The position numbers were made by a program, and so were the translations under genes. Positions 1-11,293 of a stretch of DNA of 64,000 bases are shown piece by piece. The notes beneath the pieces were generated by a model that did no database searches, was not told where the DNA came from, and saw only the letters and a program-made list of their open reading frames with translations. The DNA comes from Cavia porcellus. Lineage: Eukaryota; Chordata; Mammalia; Rodentia; Caviidae. The stretch spans positions 1,798,001-1,862,000 of the forward strand of contig NW_026947543.1 in the NCBI RefSeq assembly GCF_034190915.1. Reading direction: 5' to 3'. The first letter of the stretch is position 1. Each line of letters begins with the position of its first letter.

Positions 1-313
1 TTTAAAAGACTGGGGTAGTCAAATTTGGAACACATCGACCACAGACAGACCAAAAGGTCGTTCAATTACTTCCCTCCACTTCTCAAAATATGTCAAATTT
101 TCTTGATCACTACAACTGTAAAAAAAATTCTGAGGCAACATAGAGAGGCTAATCAAATACTGCACGATTGGAATGGCTGTGGTTGTATGAGGTGGAAAGC
201 TGCAGAGTTGGGCTGAAACAGTTCACAGAAAGCCACAAGCTTGTGGTTGCCAGGCAACCACACTGGGCTGTGATTGGCTGAGCACCATTGTGAGCTGGAC
301 TTTTGGCTCTAGG
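1..313. repeat. D2 subrepeat, first 8 bases outside the window
   Basis: This is the second half of the D1-D2 internal duplication; the preceding D1 lies before the window. It ends at GGCTCTAGG just before ATACAAG and contains the first X-box and the CCAAT box of the promoter module. Confidence 0.9.
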
Positions 314-408
314 ATACAAGTGTGCAGTAGGAGACCTGAGTCACAATGCTGGGCGTTGCCATGGAGACCTCAGTGGCACAGAGGACCTTGTAGGGCAAGA
401 TTTAAATA
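246..408 (+). promoter_or_regulatory. RFX/NF-Y/AP-1 promoter-like module, unit 1
   Basis: Five known motifs sit within 163 bp. GTTGCCAGGCAAC (246-258) is a perfect inverted repeat with a one-base spacer and fits the X-box bound by RFX factors. ATTGG (273-277) inside TGATTGGCT is an inverted CCAAT box of the NF-Y type. TGAGTCA (337-343) is a consensus AP-1 site. GTTGCCATGGAGAC (355-368) is a second RFX-type site. TTTAAATA (401-408) is TATA-like. The order and spacing suggest rightward transcription starting near 430-440, which is inferred and not shown. X-box plus CCAAT promoters are known from ciliary and testis-expressed genes, and a distantly similar X-Y pairing exists in MHC class II promoters. 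Confidence 0.6.
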
Positions 409-429
409 GGATGAATATTCTTGGCCTGG

Positions 430-2320
430 TATGCCACAATATTCTCTCCGAAGGCTTCACTGCTCAGAATTTGTGGATGGAAATGCTTGCCAATCTACAC
501 ATTGATGTACTTTCAATGGGATATTAAATATGCCAGGGCCTGGCAGATGACCTCTGCCATGTCCTATCCTTGAGCATACGCTTTTCCCTTGTCATGTCAG
601 TCATTTTGCTGAGTCCTGTTCCCTAAGCTATTCAGTCAAGACTTGCTGGCATCATTCACCTGCAGTATAAGAGCTTTCTGTGAAATTTCTCAGCAGAAAT
701 CCTCTGCAAGCACATAGCTTTGGATATGAGAGACAGTGGTGGAAGTTGAATTTCAAGGGAAGATATTTGAAAACAATGAAACAAGCCCCGAATAAGACCT
801 TTACATGTTTCCCAGATGAATATGTTTGGAAATATGGGGGAAGATGGAGATCAAGACTGAGAAGAGTGCACACCCATTTCAAGGTACAAAAACCAGGGAA
901 AAACATGGGAAAGCAAGAGAGCTGGTTAATTTGATGTAAAAATCTTTGATGATGAAAGGAAAATTATATTCTCATGGTGATTTAATCAGGCTGTAGCAGT
1001 GAAGTTCTCATGTTGGTTGTCCTATGTGTGGCCTTCTGCATTGGGCAGTGGATGCAGGACAGGAGATCTTCAAATAAATCTGGTGGAACACAAAATAGTG
1101 AAAAAAATATCAATCTAAATCCTGTGTATTCCTTCCCTTTGAGAACATATGTGGATAATGTCCAGAGTTTCAAAAGAGAAAATGTCTATTGGGTCATGGT
1201 TTCACCAATGAAATGGTAACTTCACATAACATTTTGAGCTTTGCTTTCACAGTTGCTCATGTACCGGGCCTGAGTAAAGCAGAATGCAGAGTAAGCCTCA
1301 TCAATAGTTGTGCATTCCATAAGTGGTTTTAAAACCAGTGAAATCCTTTGGACTTAGTGTTTGTATTTAATTGGTTGATTGGTTTTTCAAATTGTTTGTT
1401 TTACTATTTTTAACTTTGGGAGTCAGGGAAGCCCTCACTCATAGTGATTTAGACCTCTCCACAAGCTCTGAAGTTATTCATGTAACAGCTATTACATGTT
1501 ATAAGTTTCTCCTATTAAAACTTGAAAGACTAACAGACTCTGTTACTTTTCATCTAAATTCAGTGTTGTGCTAAATTCAGTGTTGGAATTTTTTTACAAG
1601 TCCTTTGAAATGTGTCCTCCTCTACTCACTGGTCGTGCTGGAATGTACTTTCTTGTGAAGACAGGATTTGAGCAAATTGACACAAGTACAGTGTGCCACT
1701 TCTCTGGACACCTGGTTAAATATCAAGTTGCCTAAATGGTGTGTGTTTTACTTTGATCTCTGCTCACACTTTGCTCATCCAGTTAGAAGCACAGGGCTCC
1801 AGGCCATAGCGTTCTAGGCCTAAACAAGAAAATTTCCATTCCGTTTTGGGAGTTCATTCATCTCTCATAATTACTTTTTCCACAAATGTGTGCTTCAGGA
1901 GAGTCCCTGTCTAAATGTGGAGAGGCCCATTTTCATTCACTCAATTTCAGACTTTCTAAGATTTTCAGTTACTAGAGGTTTGCCCAGACTTGCCATTGTC
2001 AAGGGACAGTGCACTTCACTTGAAGTTGTGCAGTATTACTTCATGTGTGTCCGTGGAAATTCCACCAATGGGAAACTCTTGCTGTAGTCATGTCCAAGTG
2101 TTTCTGCGTAAGACAATATAACTAACAAAGGATGTGGTTTCAAGCAGAATGAGGAATGGAGGGATAATCTTTATTTCAGTGCAGGTTGACCTTTCAAAGA
2201 AACAGTAATTCCTATGAAATAGGAGGTAAAATCTTTTGTAAAGAGACATGGATATGACATGCTCAACTTTATGTCACATTTTTTAAAAAGCCAAGGGCAT
2301 TTGAGAAATTCTTGGCTGCT
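430..2320. other. Unrecognised unit interior (unit 1 as type)
   Basis: I recognise no gene, RNA or named repeat in this stretch or its copies in the other units. It is moderately AT-rich and CpG-poor. Two overlapping 84-codon frames occupy 652-934 on opposite strands and are shadows of each other. Both survive through unit 15, but the plus-strand frame gains a stop in unit 17 (GATATTAGAAAAC near 62426) and the minus-strand frame is missing there, so selection on a protein is not supported. AATAAA at 1073-1078 is a possible poly(A) signal. Confidence 0.6.
1554..1585. repeat. 17-bp tandem microduplication (unit 1)
   Basis: CTAAATTCAGTGTTG occurs twice, 17 bases apart (1554 and 1571). The same arrangement is in units 1 to 16, with TG or CG between the copies. 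Unit 17 has only one copy at 63217-63231. Confidence 0.9.
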
Positions 2321-2321
2321 G

Positions 2322-2357
2322 AATTGTCTCTTTTTTCAAATTTCTCATAGGTAAGAC
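2322..2357 (+). other. Juxtaposed splice acceptor/donor (unit 1)
   Basis: A pyrimidine-rich tract (TGTCTCTTTTTTC, then TTTCTC) leads to ATAG|GTAAGA, so a 3' splice site and a 5' splice site share one junction at 2350|2351. This is the form of a recursive (ratcheting) splice site or of a zero-length exon. The equivalent junctions are 6224, 10099, 13973, 17847, 21720, 25594, 29468, 33342, 37215, 41089, 44963, 48837, 52712, 56586, 60140 and 63996. Every copy keeps TCATAG|GTAA. Splicing is not demonstrated. Confidence 0.4.
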
Positions 2358-2394
2358 ACTCCAGTTTCTTCAAACCATGGTACTGTTCCTTCCA

Positions 2395-2440
2395 TGTAAA
2401 AAACCAAAGCAAAAAACAAAATAAATTAAAACAAAACCCA
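2395..2440 (+). repeat. A-rich tract with AATAAA (unit 1)
   Basis: A 46-bp run made mostly of A with occasional C, containing AATAAA at 2420-2425. It could be the tail of an old retroposed sequence or a poly(A) signal region. Its A-runs vary by one or two bases between units (for example units 2, 12 and 13) and account for some length differences. Confidence 0.55.
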
Positions 2441-2855
2441 TCAAATTACATTTGAGAGCACACAATTGCCCAGCAGGCCCACTATTCAAGAAGCTAGAGG
2501 TACAGAAGCCTCAGCCTTCAGCCCACGGCCTGAAGTTTTGTCTCTATCATGGCCCCTCAATTCCCTGGCATGTCCACATTAACTCATGAATCTTTACTCA
2601 TTTCCTCTTCAAATGCACAGGATCCAATATATTTGAACCCTGTTCACCTGGGCTGTAATCATCCAAGAACACACCAGAGGAAGGGCAGCCACCCCCTTGC
2701 CTGGGGCCTTGGAGCTTAGCACAGTAGAAATGGAAACCTGAACAAGGGGAGCCAAAACAAAAAGAGGAATATTCCTAAAGTCTGAAACACAGAAACTACC
2801 TATAGACCAGTAGTGGGATTTCACAAATTATGTAAGAATCTCTGTGCACATGCTT

Positions 2856-2994
2856 GGCATGGTCGCTCATGCCTATAATCCCAGCAATCTGGGGGCTGAG
2901 GTGGATGGATCCTTGGGAGTTCCAGTCCATCGTGGGCTATGAATTTATCTCAAGGCCTCTTTCAACAACTACATAAGATGCTGTTTCCTAAAAG
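2856..2994 (+). mobile_element. B1-like SINE (unit 1)
   Basis: Begins GGCATGGTCGCTCATGCC, followed by TATAATCCCAGC, GGGGGCTGAGGTGGATGGAT and GAGTTCCAGTCC. This is the 7SL-derived head shared by B1 and Alu, with recognisable box A and a degraded box B. The following GGGCTATGAATTTATCTC and then ACTACATAAGATGCTGTTTCC look like the two halves of B1's 29-bp internal duplication, ending in a short A-rich tail. The length of about 140 bp suits a full B1 and argues against a primate Alu monomer. The high divergence implies an old insertion. No clear target-site duplication is visible. Confidence 0.75.
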
Positions 2995-3544
2995 AGGACA
3001 ACAGAAAACTAGACACACTTGGTCTAGGTCCCGGGGTTCACTACATGAGTTGTGGAGTCTAAATATTCCATGCCATGAGAAAATACCTGGGATTTTTAGT
3101 GAAAGGGGCATTTGCATCCCTTTTCTAAGGGTTTCCCTTTCACCATGTTACATTTGAATTCTGGGAAAACCTGCTGGTGACAAGCTATCTAGCATTATGT
3201 TGGTTTAGGTATTGAGCTAGTACCTCATGTTTAGTGTTCAGGGTTATGCTGGAATGGCTGCAGACCTCCTTGAAATAGCTATTGCAGACAAGTGAACCCC
3301 GAGGAAGCTGGATAGTTGAAGCAGGCACTCCAAATATTCATGCACTGCAAGGATTCACTTTCATTTTGGGACTCATCTTCTGGTTGCTGGCTTTTAGTGC
3401 TAACTGATACTACCATGGTGGCAGTAATCCAGCAGAGACTGCATGTATGGTTTGCAAGTTTGCTTCCCAAGCGACCAGAAACTTGGCAGAACACAAATCA
3501 TTGTGGCATTTTCTTTCCTCCCCTGAAACATTTGGCTTTCTAAG
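2995..3544. other. Unrecognised unit 3' part (unit 1 as type)
   Basis: Lies between the SINE and D1. It contains overlapping short frames on both strands that are copies of each other across units, and nothing I can assign. ACCATGGTGGCAG near 3411-3423 faintly resembles part of a CTCF core but lacks key bases. The same segment exists in every unit except the truncated unit 17. Confidence 0.55.
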
Positions 3545-4187
3545 TTTGAAAATTGAATAGACTGGGCTAGTCAGGTTTTTTACCCCATGTACCACCAACA
3601 GAGCTAAAGACAGAGCCAATTACTTCCCTCAATTGTCAAAATATGTGAAATTTTCGTGGTCACCACAACTTCAAAGAAAATTCTGAGGCAACTTAGAGAG
3701 GTGAATCAAATACTGCATGATTGGAATGACTGTTGTTATATGAGGTGGAAAGCTGCAGAGTTGGGCTGAAACTGTTCACAGAAATCCACAGGCTTGTGGT
3801 TGCCAGGCAACCACACTGGGCTGAGATTGACTGAACATCACTGTGAGGTGGATTTTAGGCTCTAGGTTTGAAAATTTAAAAGACTGGGGTAGTCAAATTT
3901 GGAACACATCGACCACAGACAGACCAAAAGGTCGTTCAATTACTTCCCTCCACTTCTCAAAATATGTCAAATTTTCTTGATCACTACAACTGTAAAAAAA
4001 ATTCTGAGGCAACATAGAGAGGCTAATCAAATACTGCACGATTGGAATGGCTGTGGTTGTATGAGGTGGAAAGCTGCAGAGTTGGGCTGAAACAGTTCAC
4101 AGAAAGCCACAAGCTTGTGGTTGCCAGGCAACCACACTGGGCTGTGATTGGCTGAGCACCATTGTGAGCTGGACTTTTGGCTCTAGG
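3545..4187. repeat. Internal tandem duplication D1-D2 (units 1/2)
   Basis: Two direct copies: D1 3545-3866 (322 bp) and D2 3867-4187 (321 bp). Both begin TTTGAAAATT and end GGCTCTAGG. By eye they are about four-fifths identical. Both hold the palindromic X-box core GTTGCCAGGCAAC (3799-3811 and 4120-4132). The inverted CCAAT core ATTGG is intact in D2 only; D1 has ATTGA. Confidence 0.92.
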
Positions 4188-4282
4188 ATACAAGTGTGCA
4201 GTAGGAGACCTGAGTCACAATGCTGGGCGTTGCCATGGAGACCTCAGTGGCACAGAGGACCTTGTAGGGCAAGATTTAAATA
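4120..4282 (+). promoter_or_regulatory. Promoter-like module, unit 2
   Basis: All five motifs are identical to unit 1. Confidence 0.6.
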
Positions 4283-6730
4283 GGATGAATATTCTTGGCC
4301 TGGTATGCCACAATATTCTCTCCGAAGGCTTCACTGCTCAGAATTTGTGGATGGAAATGCTTGCCAATCTACACATTGATGTACTTTCAATGGGATATTA
4401 AATATGCCAGGGCCTGGCAGATGACCTCTGCCATGTCCTATCCTTGAGCATACGCTTTTCCCTTGTCATGTCAGTCATTTTGCTGAGTCCTGTTCCCTAA
4501 GCTATTCAGTCAAGACTTGCTGGCATCATTCACCTGCAGTATAAGAGCTTTCTGTGAAATTTCTCAGCAGAAATCCTCTGCAAGCACATAGCTTTGGATA
4601 TGAGAGACAGTGGTGGAAGTTGAATTTCAAGGGAAGATATTTGAAAACAATGAAACAAGCCCCGAATAAGACCTTTACATGTTTCCCAGATGAATATGTT
4701 TGGAAATATGGGGGAAGATGGAGATCAAGACTGAGAAGAGTGCACACCCATTTCAAGGTACAAAAACCAGGGAAAAACATGGGAAAGCAAGAGAGCTGGT
4801 TAATTTGATGTAAAAATCTTTGATGATGAAAGGAAAATTATATTCTCATGGTGATTTAATCAGGCTGTAGCAGTGAAGTTCTCATGTTGGTTGTCCTATG
4901 TGTGGCCTTCTGCATTGGGCAGTGGATGCAGGACAGGAGATCTTCAAATAAATCTGGTGGAACACAAAATAGTGAAAAAAATATCAATCTAAATCCTGTG
5001 TATTCCTTCCCTTTGAGAACATATGTGGATAATGTCCAGAGTTTCAAAAGAGAAAATGTCTATTGGGTCATGGTTTCACCAATGAAATGGTAACTTCACA
5101 TAACATTTTGAGCTTTGCTTTCACAGTTGCTCATGTACCGGGCCTGAGTAAAGCAGAATGCAGAGTAAGCCTCATCAATAGTTGTGCATTCCATAAGGGG
5201 TTTTAAAACCAGTGAAATCCTTTGGACTTAGTGTTTGTATTTAATTGGTTGATTGGTTTTTCAAATTGTTTGTTTTACTATTTTTAACTTTGGGAGTCAG
5301 GGAAGCCCTCACTCATAGTGATTTAGACCTCTCCACAAGCTCTGAAGTTATTCATGTAACAGCTATTACATGTTATAAGTTTCTCCTATTAAAACTTGAA
5401 AGACTAACAGACTCTGTTACTTTTCATCTAAATTCAGTGTTGTGCTAAATTCAGTGTTGGAATTTTTTTACAAGTCCTTTGAAATGTGTCCTCCTCTACT
5501 CACTGGTCGTGCTGGAATGTACTTTCTTGTGAAGACAGGATTTGAGCAAATTGACACAAGTACAGTGTGCCACTTCTCTGGACACCTGGTTAAATATCAA
5601 GTTGCCTAAATGGTGTGTGTTTTACTTTGATCTCTGCTCACACTTTGCTCATCCAGTTAGAAGCACAGGGCTCCAGGCCATAGCGTTCTAGGCCTAAACA
5701 AGAAAATTTCCATTCCGTTTTGGGAGTTCATTCATCTCTCATAATTACTTTTTCCACAAATGTGTGCTTCAGGAGAGTCCCTTTCTAAATGTGGAGAGGC
5801 CCATTTTCATTCACTCAATTTCAGACTTTCTAAGATTTTCAGTTACTAGAGGTTTGCCCAGACTTGCCATTGTCAAGGGACAGTGCACTTCACTTGAAGT
5901 TGTGCAGTATTACTTCATGTGTGTCCGTGGAAATTCCACCAATGGGAAACTCTTGCTGTAGTCATGTCCAAGTGTTTCTGCGTAAGACAATATAACTAAC
6001 AAAGGATGTGGTTTCAAGCAGAATGAGGAATGGAGGGATAATCTTAATTTCAGTGCAGGTTGACCTTTCAAAGAAACAGTAATTCCTATGAAATAGGAGG
6101 TAAAATCTTTTGTAAAGAGACATGGATATGACATGCTCAACTTTATGTCACATTTTTTAAAAAGCCAAGGGCATTTGAGAAATTCTTGGCTGCTGAATTG
6201 TCTCTTTTTTCAAATTTCTCATAGGTAAGACACTCCAGTTTGTTCAAACCATGGTACTGTTCCTTCCATGTAAAAAAACCAAAGCAAAAAACAAAATAAA
6301 TTAAAACAAAACCCATCAAATTACATTTGAGAGCACACAATTGCTCAGCAGGCCCACTATTCAAGAAGCTAGAGGTACAGAAGCCTCAGCCTTCAGCCCA
6401 CGGCCTGAAGTTTTGTCTCTATCATGGCCCCTCAATTCCCTGGCATGTCCACATTAACTCATGAATCTTTACTCATTTCCTCTTCAAATGCACAGGATCC
6501 AATATATTTGAACCCTGTTCACCTGGGCTGTAATCATCCAAGAACACACCAGAGGAAGGGCAGCAACCCCCTTGCCTGGGGCCTTGGAGCTTAGCACAGT
6601 AGAAATGGAAACCTGAACAAGGGGAGCCAAAACAAAAAGAGGAATATTCCTAAAGTCTGAAACACAGAAGCTACCTATAGACCAGTAGTGGGATTTCACA
6701 AATTATGTAAGAATCTCTGTGCACATGCTT

Positions 6731-6870
6731 GGCATGGTCGCTCATGCCTATAATCCCAGCAATCTGGGGGCTGAGGTGGATGGATCCTTGGGAGTTCCAG
6801 TCCATCGTGGGCTATGAATTTATCTCAAGGCCTCTTTCAACAACTACATAAGATGCTGTTTCCAAAAAGA
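6731..6870 (+). mobile_element. B1-like SINE, unit 2
   Basis: Same insertion copied by array amplification. The tail is TTTCCAAAAAGAGG, where unit 1 has TTTCCTAAAAGAGG. Confidence 0.75.
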
Positions 6871-7419
6871 GGACAACAGAAAACTAGACACACTTGGTCT
6901 AGGTCCCGGGGTTCACTACATGAGTTGTGGAGTCTAAATATTCCATGCCATGAGAAAATACCTGGGATTTTTAGTGAAAGGGGCATTTGCATCCCTTTTC
7001 TAAGGGTTTCCCTTTCACCATGTTACATTTGAATTCTGGGAAAACCTGCTGGTGACAAGCTATCTAGCATTATGTTTATTTAGGTATTGAGCTAGTACCT
7101 CATGTTTAGTGTTCAGGGTTATGCTGGAATGGCTGCAGACCTCCTTGAAATAGCTATTGCAGACAAGTGAACCCCGAGGAAGCTGGATAGTTGAAGCAGG
7201 CACTCCAAATATTCATGCACTGCAAGGATTCACTTTCATTTTGGGACTCACCTTCTGGTTGCTGGCTTTTAGTGCTAACTGATACTACCATGGTGGCAGT
7301 AATCCAGCAGAGACTGCATGTATGGTTTGCAAGTTTGCTTCCCAAGCGACCAGAAACTTGGCAGAACACAAATCATTGTGGCATTTTCTTTCCTCCCCTG
7401 AAACATTTGGCTTTCTAAG

Positions 7420-8062
7420 TTTGAAAATTGAATAGACTGGGCTAGTCAGGTTTTTTACCCCATGTACCACCAACAGAGCTAAAGACAGAGCCAATTACTT
7501 CCCTCCATTGTCAAAATATGTGAAATTTTCTTGGTCACCACAACTTCAAAGAAAATTCTGAGGCAACTTAGAGAGGTGAATCAAATACTGCATGATTGGA
7601 ATGACTGTTGTTATATGAGGTGGAAAGCTGCAGAGTTGGGCTGAAACTGTTCACAGAAATCCACAGGCTTGTGGTTGCCAGGCAACCACACTGGGCTGAG
7701 ATTGACTGAACATCACTGTGAGGTGGATTTTAGGCTCTAGGTTTGAAAATTTAAAAGACTGGGGTAGTCAAATTTGGAACACATCGACCACAGACAGACC
7801 AAAAGGTCGTTCAATTACTTCCCTCCACTTCTCAAAATATGTCAAATTTTCTTGATCACTACAACTGTAAAAAAAATTCTGAGGCAACATAGAGAGGCTA
7901 ATCAAATACTGCACGATTGGAATGGCTGTGGTTGTATGAGGTGGAAAGCTGCAGAGTTGGGCTGAAACAGTTCACAGAAAGCCACAAGCTTGTGGTTGCC
8001 AGGCAACCACACTGGGCTGTGATTGGCTGAGCACCATTGTGAGCTGGACTTTTGGCTCTAGG
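7420..8062. repeat. Internal duplication D1-D2 (units 2/3)
   Basis: D1 7420-7741, D2 7742-8062. D1 has CTCCATTGTC and TTTTCTTGG, where the unit 1 copy of D1 has CTCAATTGTC and TTTTCGTGG. Confidence 0.92.
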
Positions 8063-8157
8063 ATACAAGTGTGCAGTAGGAGACCTGAGTCACAATGCTG
8101 GGCGTTGCCATGGAGACCTCAGTGGCACAGAGGACCTTGTAGGGCAAGATTTAAATA
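7995..8157 (+). promoter_or_regulatory. Promoter-like module, unit 3
   Basis: All five motifs are identical to unit 1. Confidence 0.6.
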
Positions 8158-10604
8158 GGATGAATATTCTTGGCCTGGTATGCCACAATATTCTCTCCGA
8201 AGGCTTCACTGCTCAGAATTTGTGGATGGAAATGCTTGCCAATCTACACATTGATGTACTTTCAATGGGATATTAAATATGCCAGGGCCTGGCAGATGAC
8301 CTCTGCCATGTCCTATCCTTGAGCATACGCTTTTCCCTTGTCATGTCAGTCATTTTGCTGAGTCCTGTTCCCTAAGCTATTCAGTCAAGACTTGCTGGCA
8401 TCATTCACCTGCAGTATAAGAGCTTTCTGTGAAATTTCTCAGCAGAAATCCTCTGCAAGCACATAGCTTTGGATATGAGAGACAGTGGTGGAAGTTGAAT
8501 TTCAAGGGAAGATATTTGAAAACAATGAAACAAGCCCCGAATAAGACCTTGACATGTTTCCCAGATGAATATGTTTGGAAATATGGGGGAAGATGGAGAT
8601 CAAGACTGAGAAGAGTGCACACCCATTTCAAGGTACAAAAACCAGGGAAAAACATGGGAAAGCAAGAGAGCTGGTTAATTTGATGTAAAAATCTTTGATG
8701 ATGAAAGGAAAATTATATTCTCATGGTGATTTAATCAGGCTGTAGCAGTGAAGTTCTCATGTTGGTTGTCCTATGTGTGGCCTTCTGCATTGGGCAGTGG
8801 ATGCAGGACAGGAGATCTTCAAATAAATCTGGTGGAACACAAAATAGTGAAAAAAATATCAATCTAAATCCTGTGTATTCCTTCCCTTTGAGAACATATG
8901 TGGATAATGTCCAGAGTTTCAAAAGAGAAAATGTCTATTGGGTCATGGTTTCACCAATGAAATGGTCACTTCACATAACATTTTGAATTTTGCTTTCACA
9001 GTGGCTCATGTACCGGGCCTGAGTAAAGCAGAATGCAGAGTAAGCCTCATCAATAGTTGTGCATTCCATAAGGGGTTTTAAAACCAGTGAAATCCTTTGG
9101 ACTTAGTGTTTGTATTTAATTGGTTGATTGGTTTTTCAAATTGTTTGTTTTACTATTTTTAACTTTGGGAGTCAGGGAAGCCCTCACTCATAGTGATTTA
9201 GACCTCTCCACAAGCTCTGAAGTTATTCATGTAACAGCTATTACATGTTATAAGTTTCTCCTATTAAAACTTGAAAGACTAACAGACTCTGTTACTTTTC
9301 ATCTAAATTCAGTGTTGTGCTAAATTCAGTGTTGGAATTTTTTTACAAGTCCTTTGAAATGTGTCCTCCTCTACTCACTGGTCGTGCTGGAATGTACTTT
9401 CTTGTGAAGACAGGATTTGAGCAAATTGACACAAGTACAGTGTGCCACTTCTCTGGACACCTGGTTAAATATCAAGTTGCCTAAATGGTGTGTGTTTTAC
9501 TTTGATCTCTGCTCACACTTTGCTCATCCAGTTAGAAGCACAGGGCTCCAGGCCATAGCGTTCTAGGCCTAAACAAGAAAATTTCCATTCCGTTTTGGGA
9601 GTTCATTCATCTCTCATAATTACTTTTTCCACAAATGTGTGCTTCAGGAGAGTCCCTGTCTAAATGTGGAGAGGCCCATTTTCATTCACTCAATTTCAGA
9701 CTTTCTAAGATTTTCAGTTACTAGAGGTTTGCCCAGACTTGCCATTGTCAAGGGACAGTGCACTTCACTTGAAGTTGTGCAGTATTACTTCATGTGTGTC
9801 CGTGGAAATTCCACCAATGGGAAACTCTTGCTGTAGTCATGTCCAAGTGTTTCTGCGTAAGACAATATAACTAACAAAGGATGTGGTTTCAAGCAGAATG
9901 AGGAATGGAGGGATAATCTTTATTTCAGTGCAGGTTGACCTTTCAAAGAAACAGTAATTCCTATGAAATAGGAGGTAAAATCTTTTGTAAAGAGACATGG
10001 ATATGACATGCTCAACTTTATGTCACATTTTTTAAAAAGCCAAGGGCATTTGAGAAATTCTTGGCTGCTGAATTGTCTCTTTTTTCAAATTTCTCATAGG
10101 TAAGACACTCCAGTTTCTTCAAACCATGGTACTGTTCCTTCCATGTAAAAAACCAAAGCAAAAAACAAAATAAATTAAAACAAAACCCATCAAATTACAT
10201 TTGAGAGCACACAATTGCTCAGCAGGCCCACTATTCAAGAAGCTAGAGGTACAGAAGCCTCAGCCTTCAGCCCACGGCCTGAAGTTTTGTCTCTATCATG
10301 GCCCCTCAATTCCCTGGCATGTCCACATTAACTCATGAATCTTTACTCATTTCCTCTTCAAATGCACAGGATCCAATATATTTGAACCCTGTTCACCTGG
10401 GCTGTAATCATCCAAGAACACACCAGAGGAAGGGCAGCCACCCCCTTGCCTGGGGCCTTGGAGCTTAGCACAGTAGAAATGGAAACCTGAACAAGGGGAG
10501 CCAAAACAAAAAGAGGAATATTCCTAAAGTCTGAAACACAGAAGCTACCTATAGACCAGTAGTGGGATTTCACAAATTATGTAAGAATCTCTGTGCACAT
10601 GCTT

Positions 10605-10744
10605 GGCATGGTCGCTCATGCCTATAATCCCAGCAATCTGGGGGCTGAGGTGGATGGATCCTTGGGAGTTCCAGTCCATCGTGGGCTATGAATTTATCTC
10701 AAGGCCTCTTTCAACAACTACATAAGATGCTGTTTCCAAAAAGA
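10605..10744 (+). mobile_element. B1-like SINE, unit 3
   Basis: Orthologous within the array; same state as unit 2. Confidence 0.75.
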
Positions 10745-11293
10745 GGACAACAGAAAACTAGACACACTTGGTCTAGGTCCCGGGGTTCACTACATGAGTT
10801 GTGGAGTCTAAATATTCCATGCCATGAGAAAATACCTGGGATTTTTAGTGAAAGGGGCATTTGCATCCCTTTTCTAAGGGTTTCCCTTTCACCATGTTAC
10901 ATTTGAATTCTGGGAAAACCTGCTGGTGACAAGCTATCTAGCATTATGTTTATTTAGGTATTGAGCTAGTACCTCATGTTTAGTGTTCAGGGTTATGCTG
11001 GAATGGCTGCAGACCTCCTTGAAATAGCTATTGCAGACATGTGAACCCCGAGGAAGCTGGATAGTTGAAGCAGGCACTCCAAATATTCATGCACTGCAAG
11101 GATTCACTTTCATTTTGGGACTCACCTTCTGGTTGCTGGCTTTTAGTGCTAACTGATACTACCATGGTGGCAGTAATCCAGCAGAGACTGCATGTATGGT
11201 TTGCAAGTTTGCTTCCCAAGCGACCAGAAACTTGGCAGAACACAAATCATTGTGGCATTTTCTTTCCTCCCCTGAAACATTTGGCTTTCTAAG

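Larger units (their letters stand above)
1..3874. repeat. Macrosatellite unit 1 (3,874 bp)
   Basis: First complete copy in the chosen phase; the same sequence restarts at 3875. Its contents are the D2 subrepeat (1-313), promoter-like module (246-408), 17-bp duplication (1554-1585), splice motif (2350|2351), B1-like SINE (2856-2994) and D1 subrepeat (3545-3866). It shares with unit 2 alone the variant AAATGGTAACTT near 1210 and GAGCTTTGC near 1240, where all other units have GTCACTT and GAATTTTGC. It also carries GACTCATCTTC near 3370, as in units 12-17, whereas units 2-11 have GACTCACCTTC. No reading frame longer than 84 codons is present. Confidence 0.97.
3875..7749. repeat. Macrosatellite unit 2 (3,875 bp)
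   Basis: Near-identical to unit 1. The extra base lies in the A-run near 6271-6278. It carries ATCTTAATTTC near 6042, a T-to-A change shared only with unit 11 (near 40907), and a private GTTTGTTC near 6238. Confidence 0.97.

Noticed and set aside
652..934. Overlapping 84-codon frames on both strands, present in nearly all units, as possible small proteins
   Set aside because: Recurrence reflects recent copying. The plus-strand frame gains a stop in unit 17, the minus-strand frame is shortened in unit 16, and neither resembles a family I know.
1073..1078. AATAAA as the defined transcript end
   Set aside because: The hexamer is common in AT-rich DNA. No clear downstream GU-rich element was identified and a second AATAAA lies at 2420.
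2856..2994. Primate Alu or FLAM monomer
   Set aside because: The GAGTTCCAG then GGGCTAC order and the apparent 29-bp internal duplication fit rodent B1 better, although the copy is old and this is by eye.
3411..3424. ACCATGGTGGCAG as a CTCF site, by analogy with DXZ4 and Firre arrays
   Set aside because: It matches only the GGNGGCAG half. The A before GG and the upstream CCA spacing of the CTCF core are wrong.
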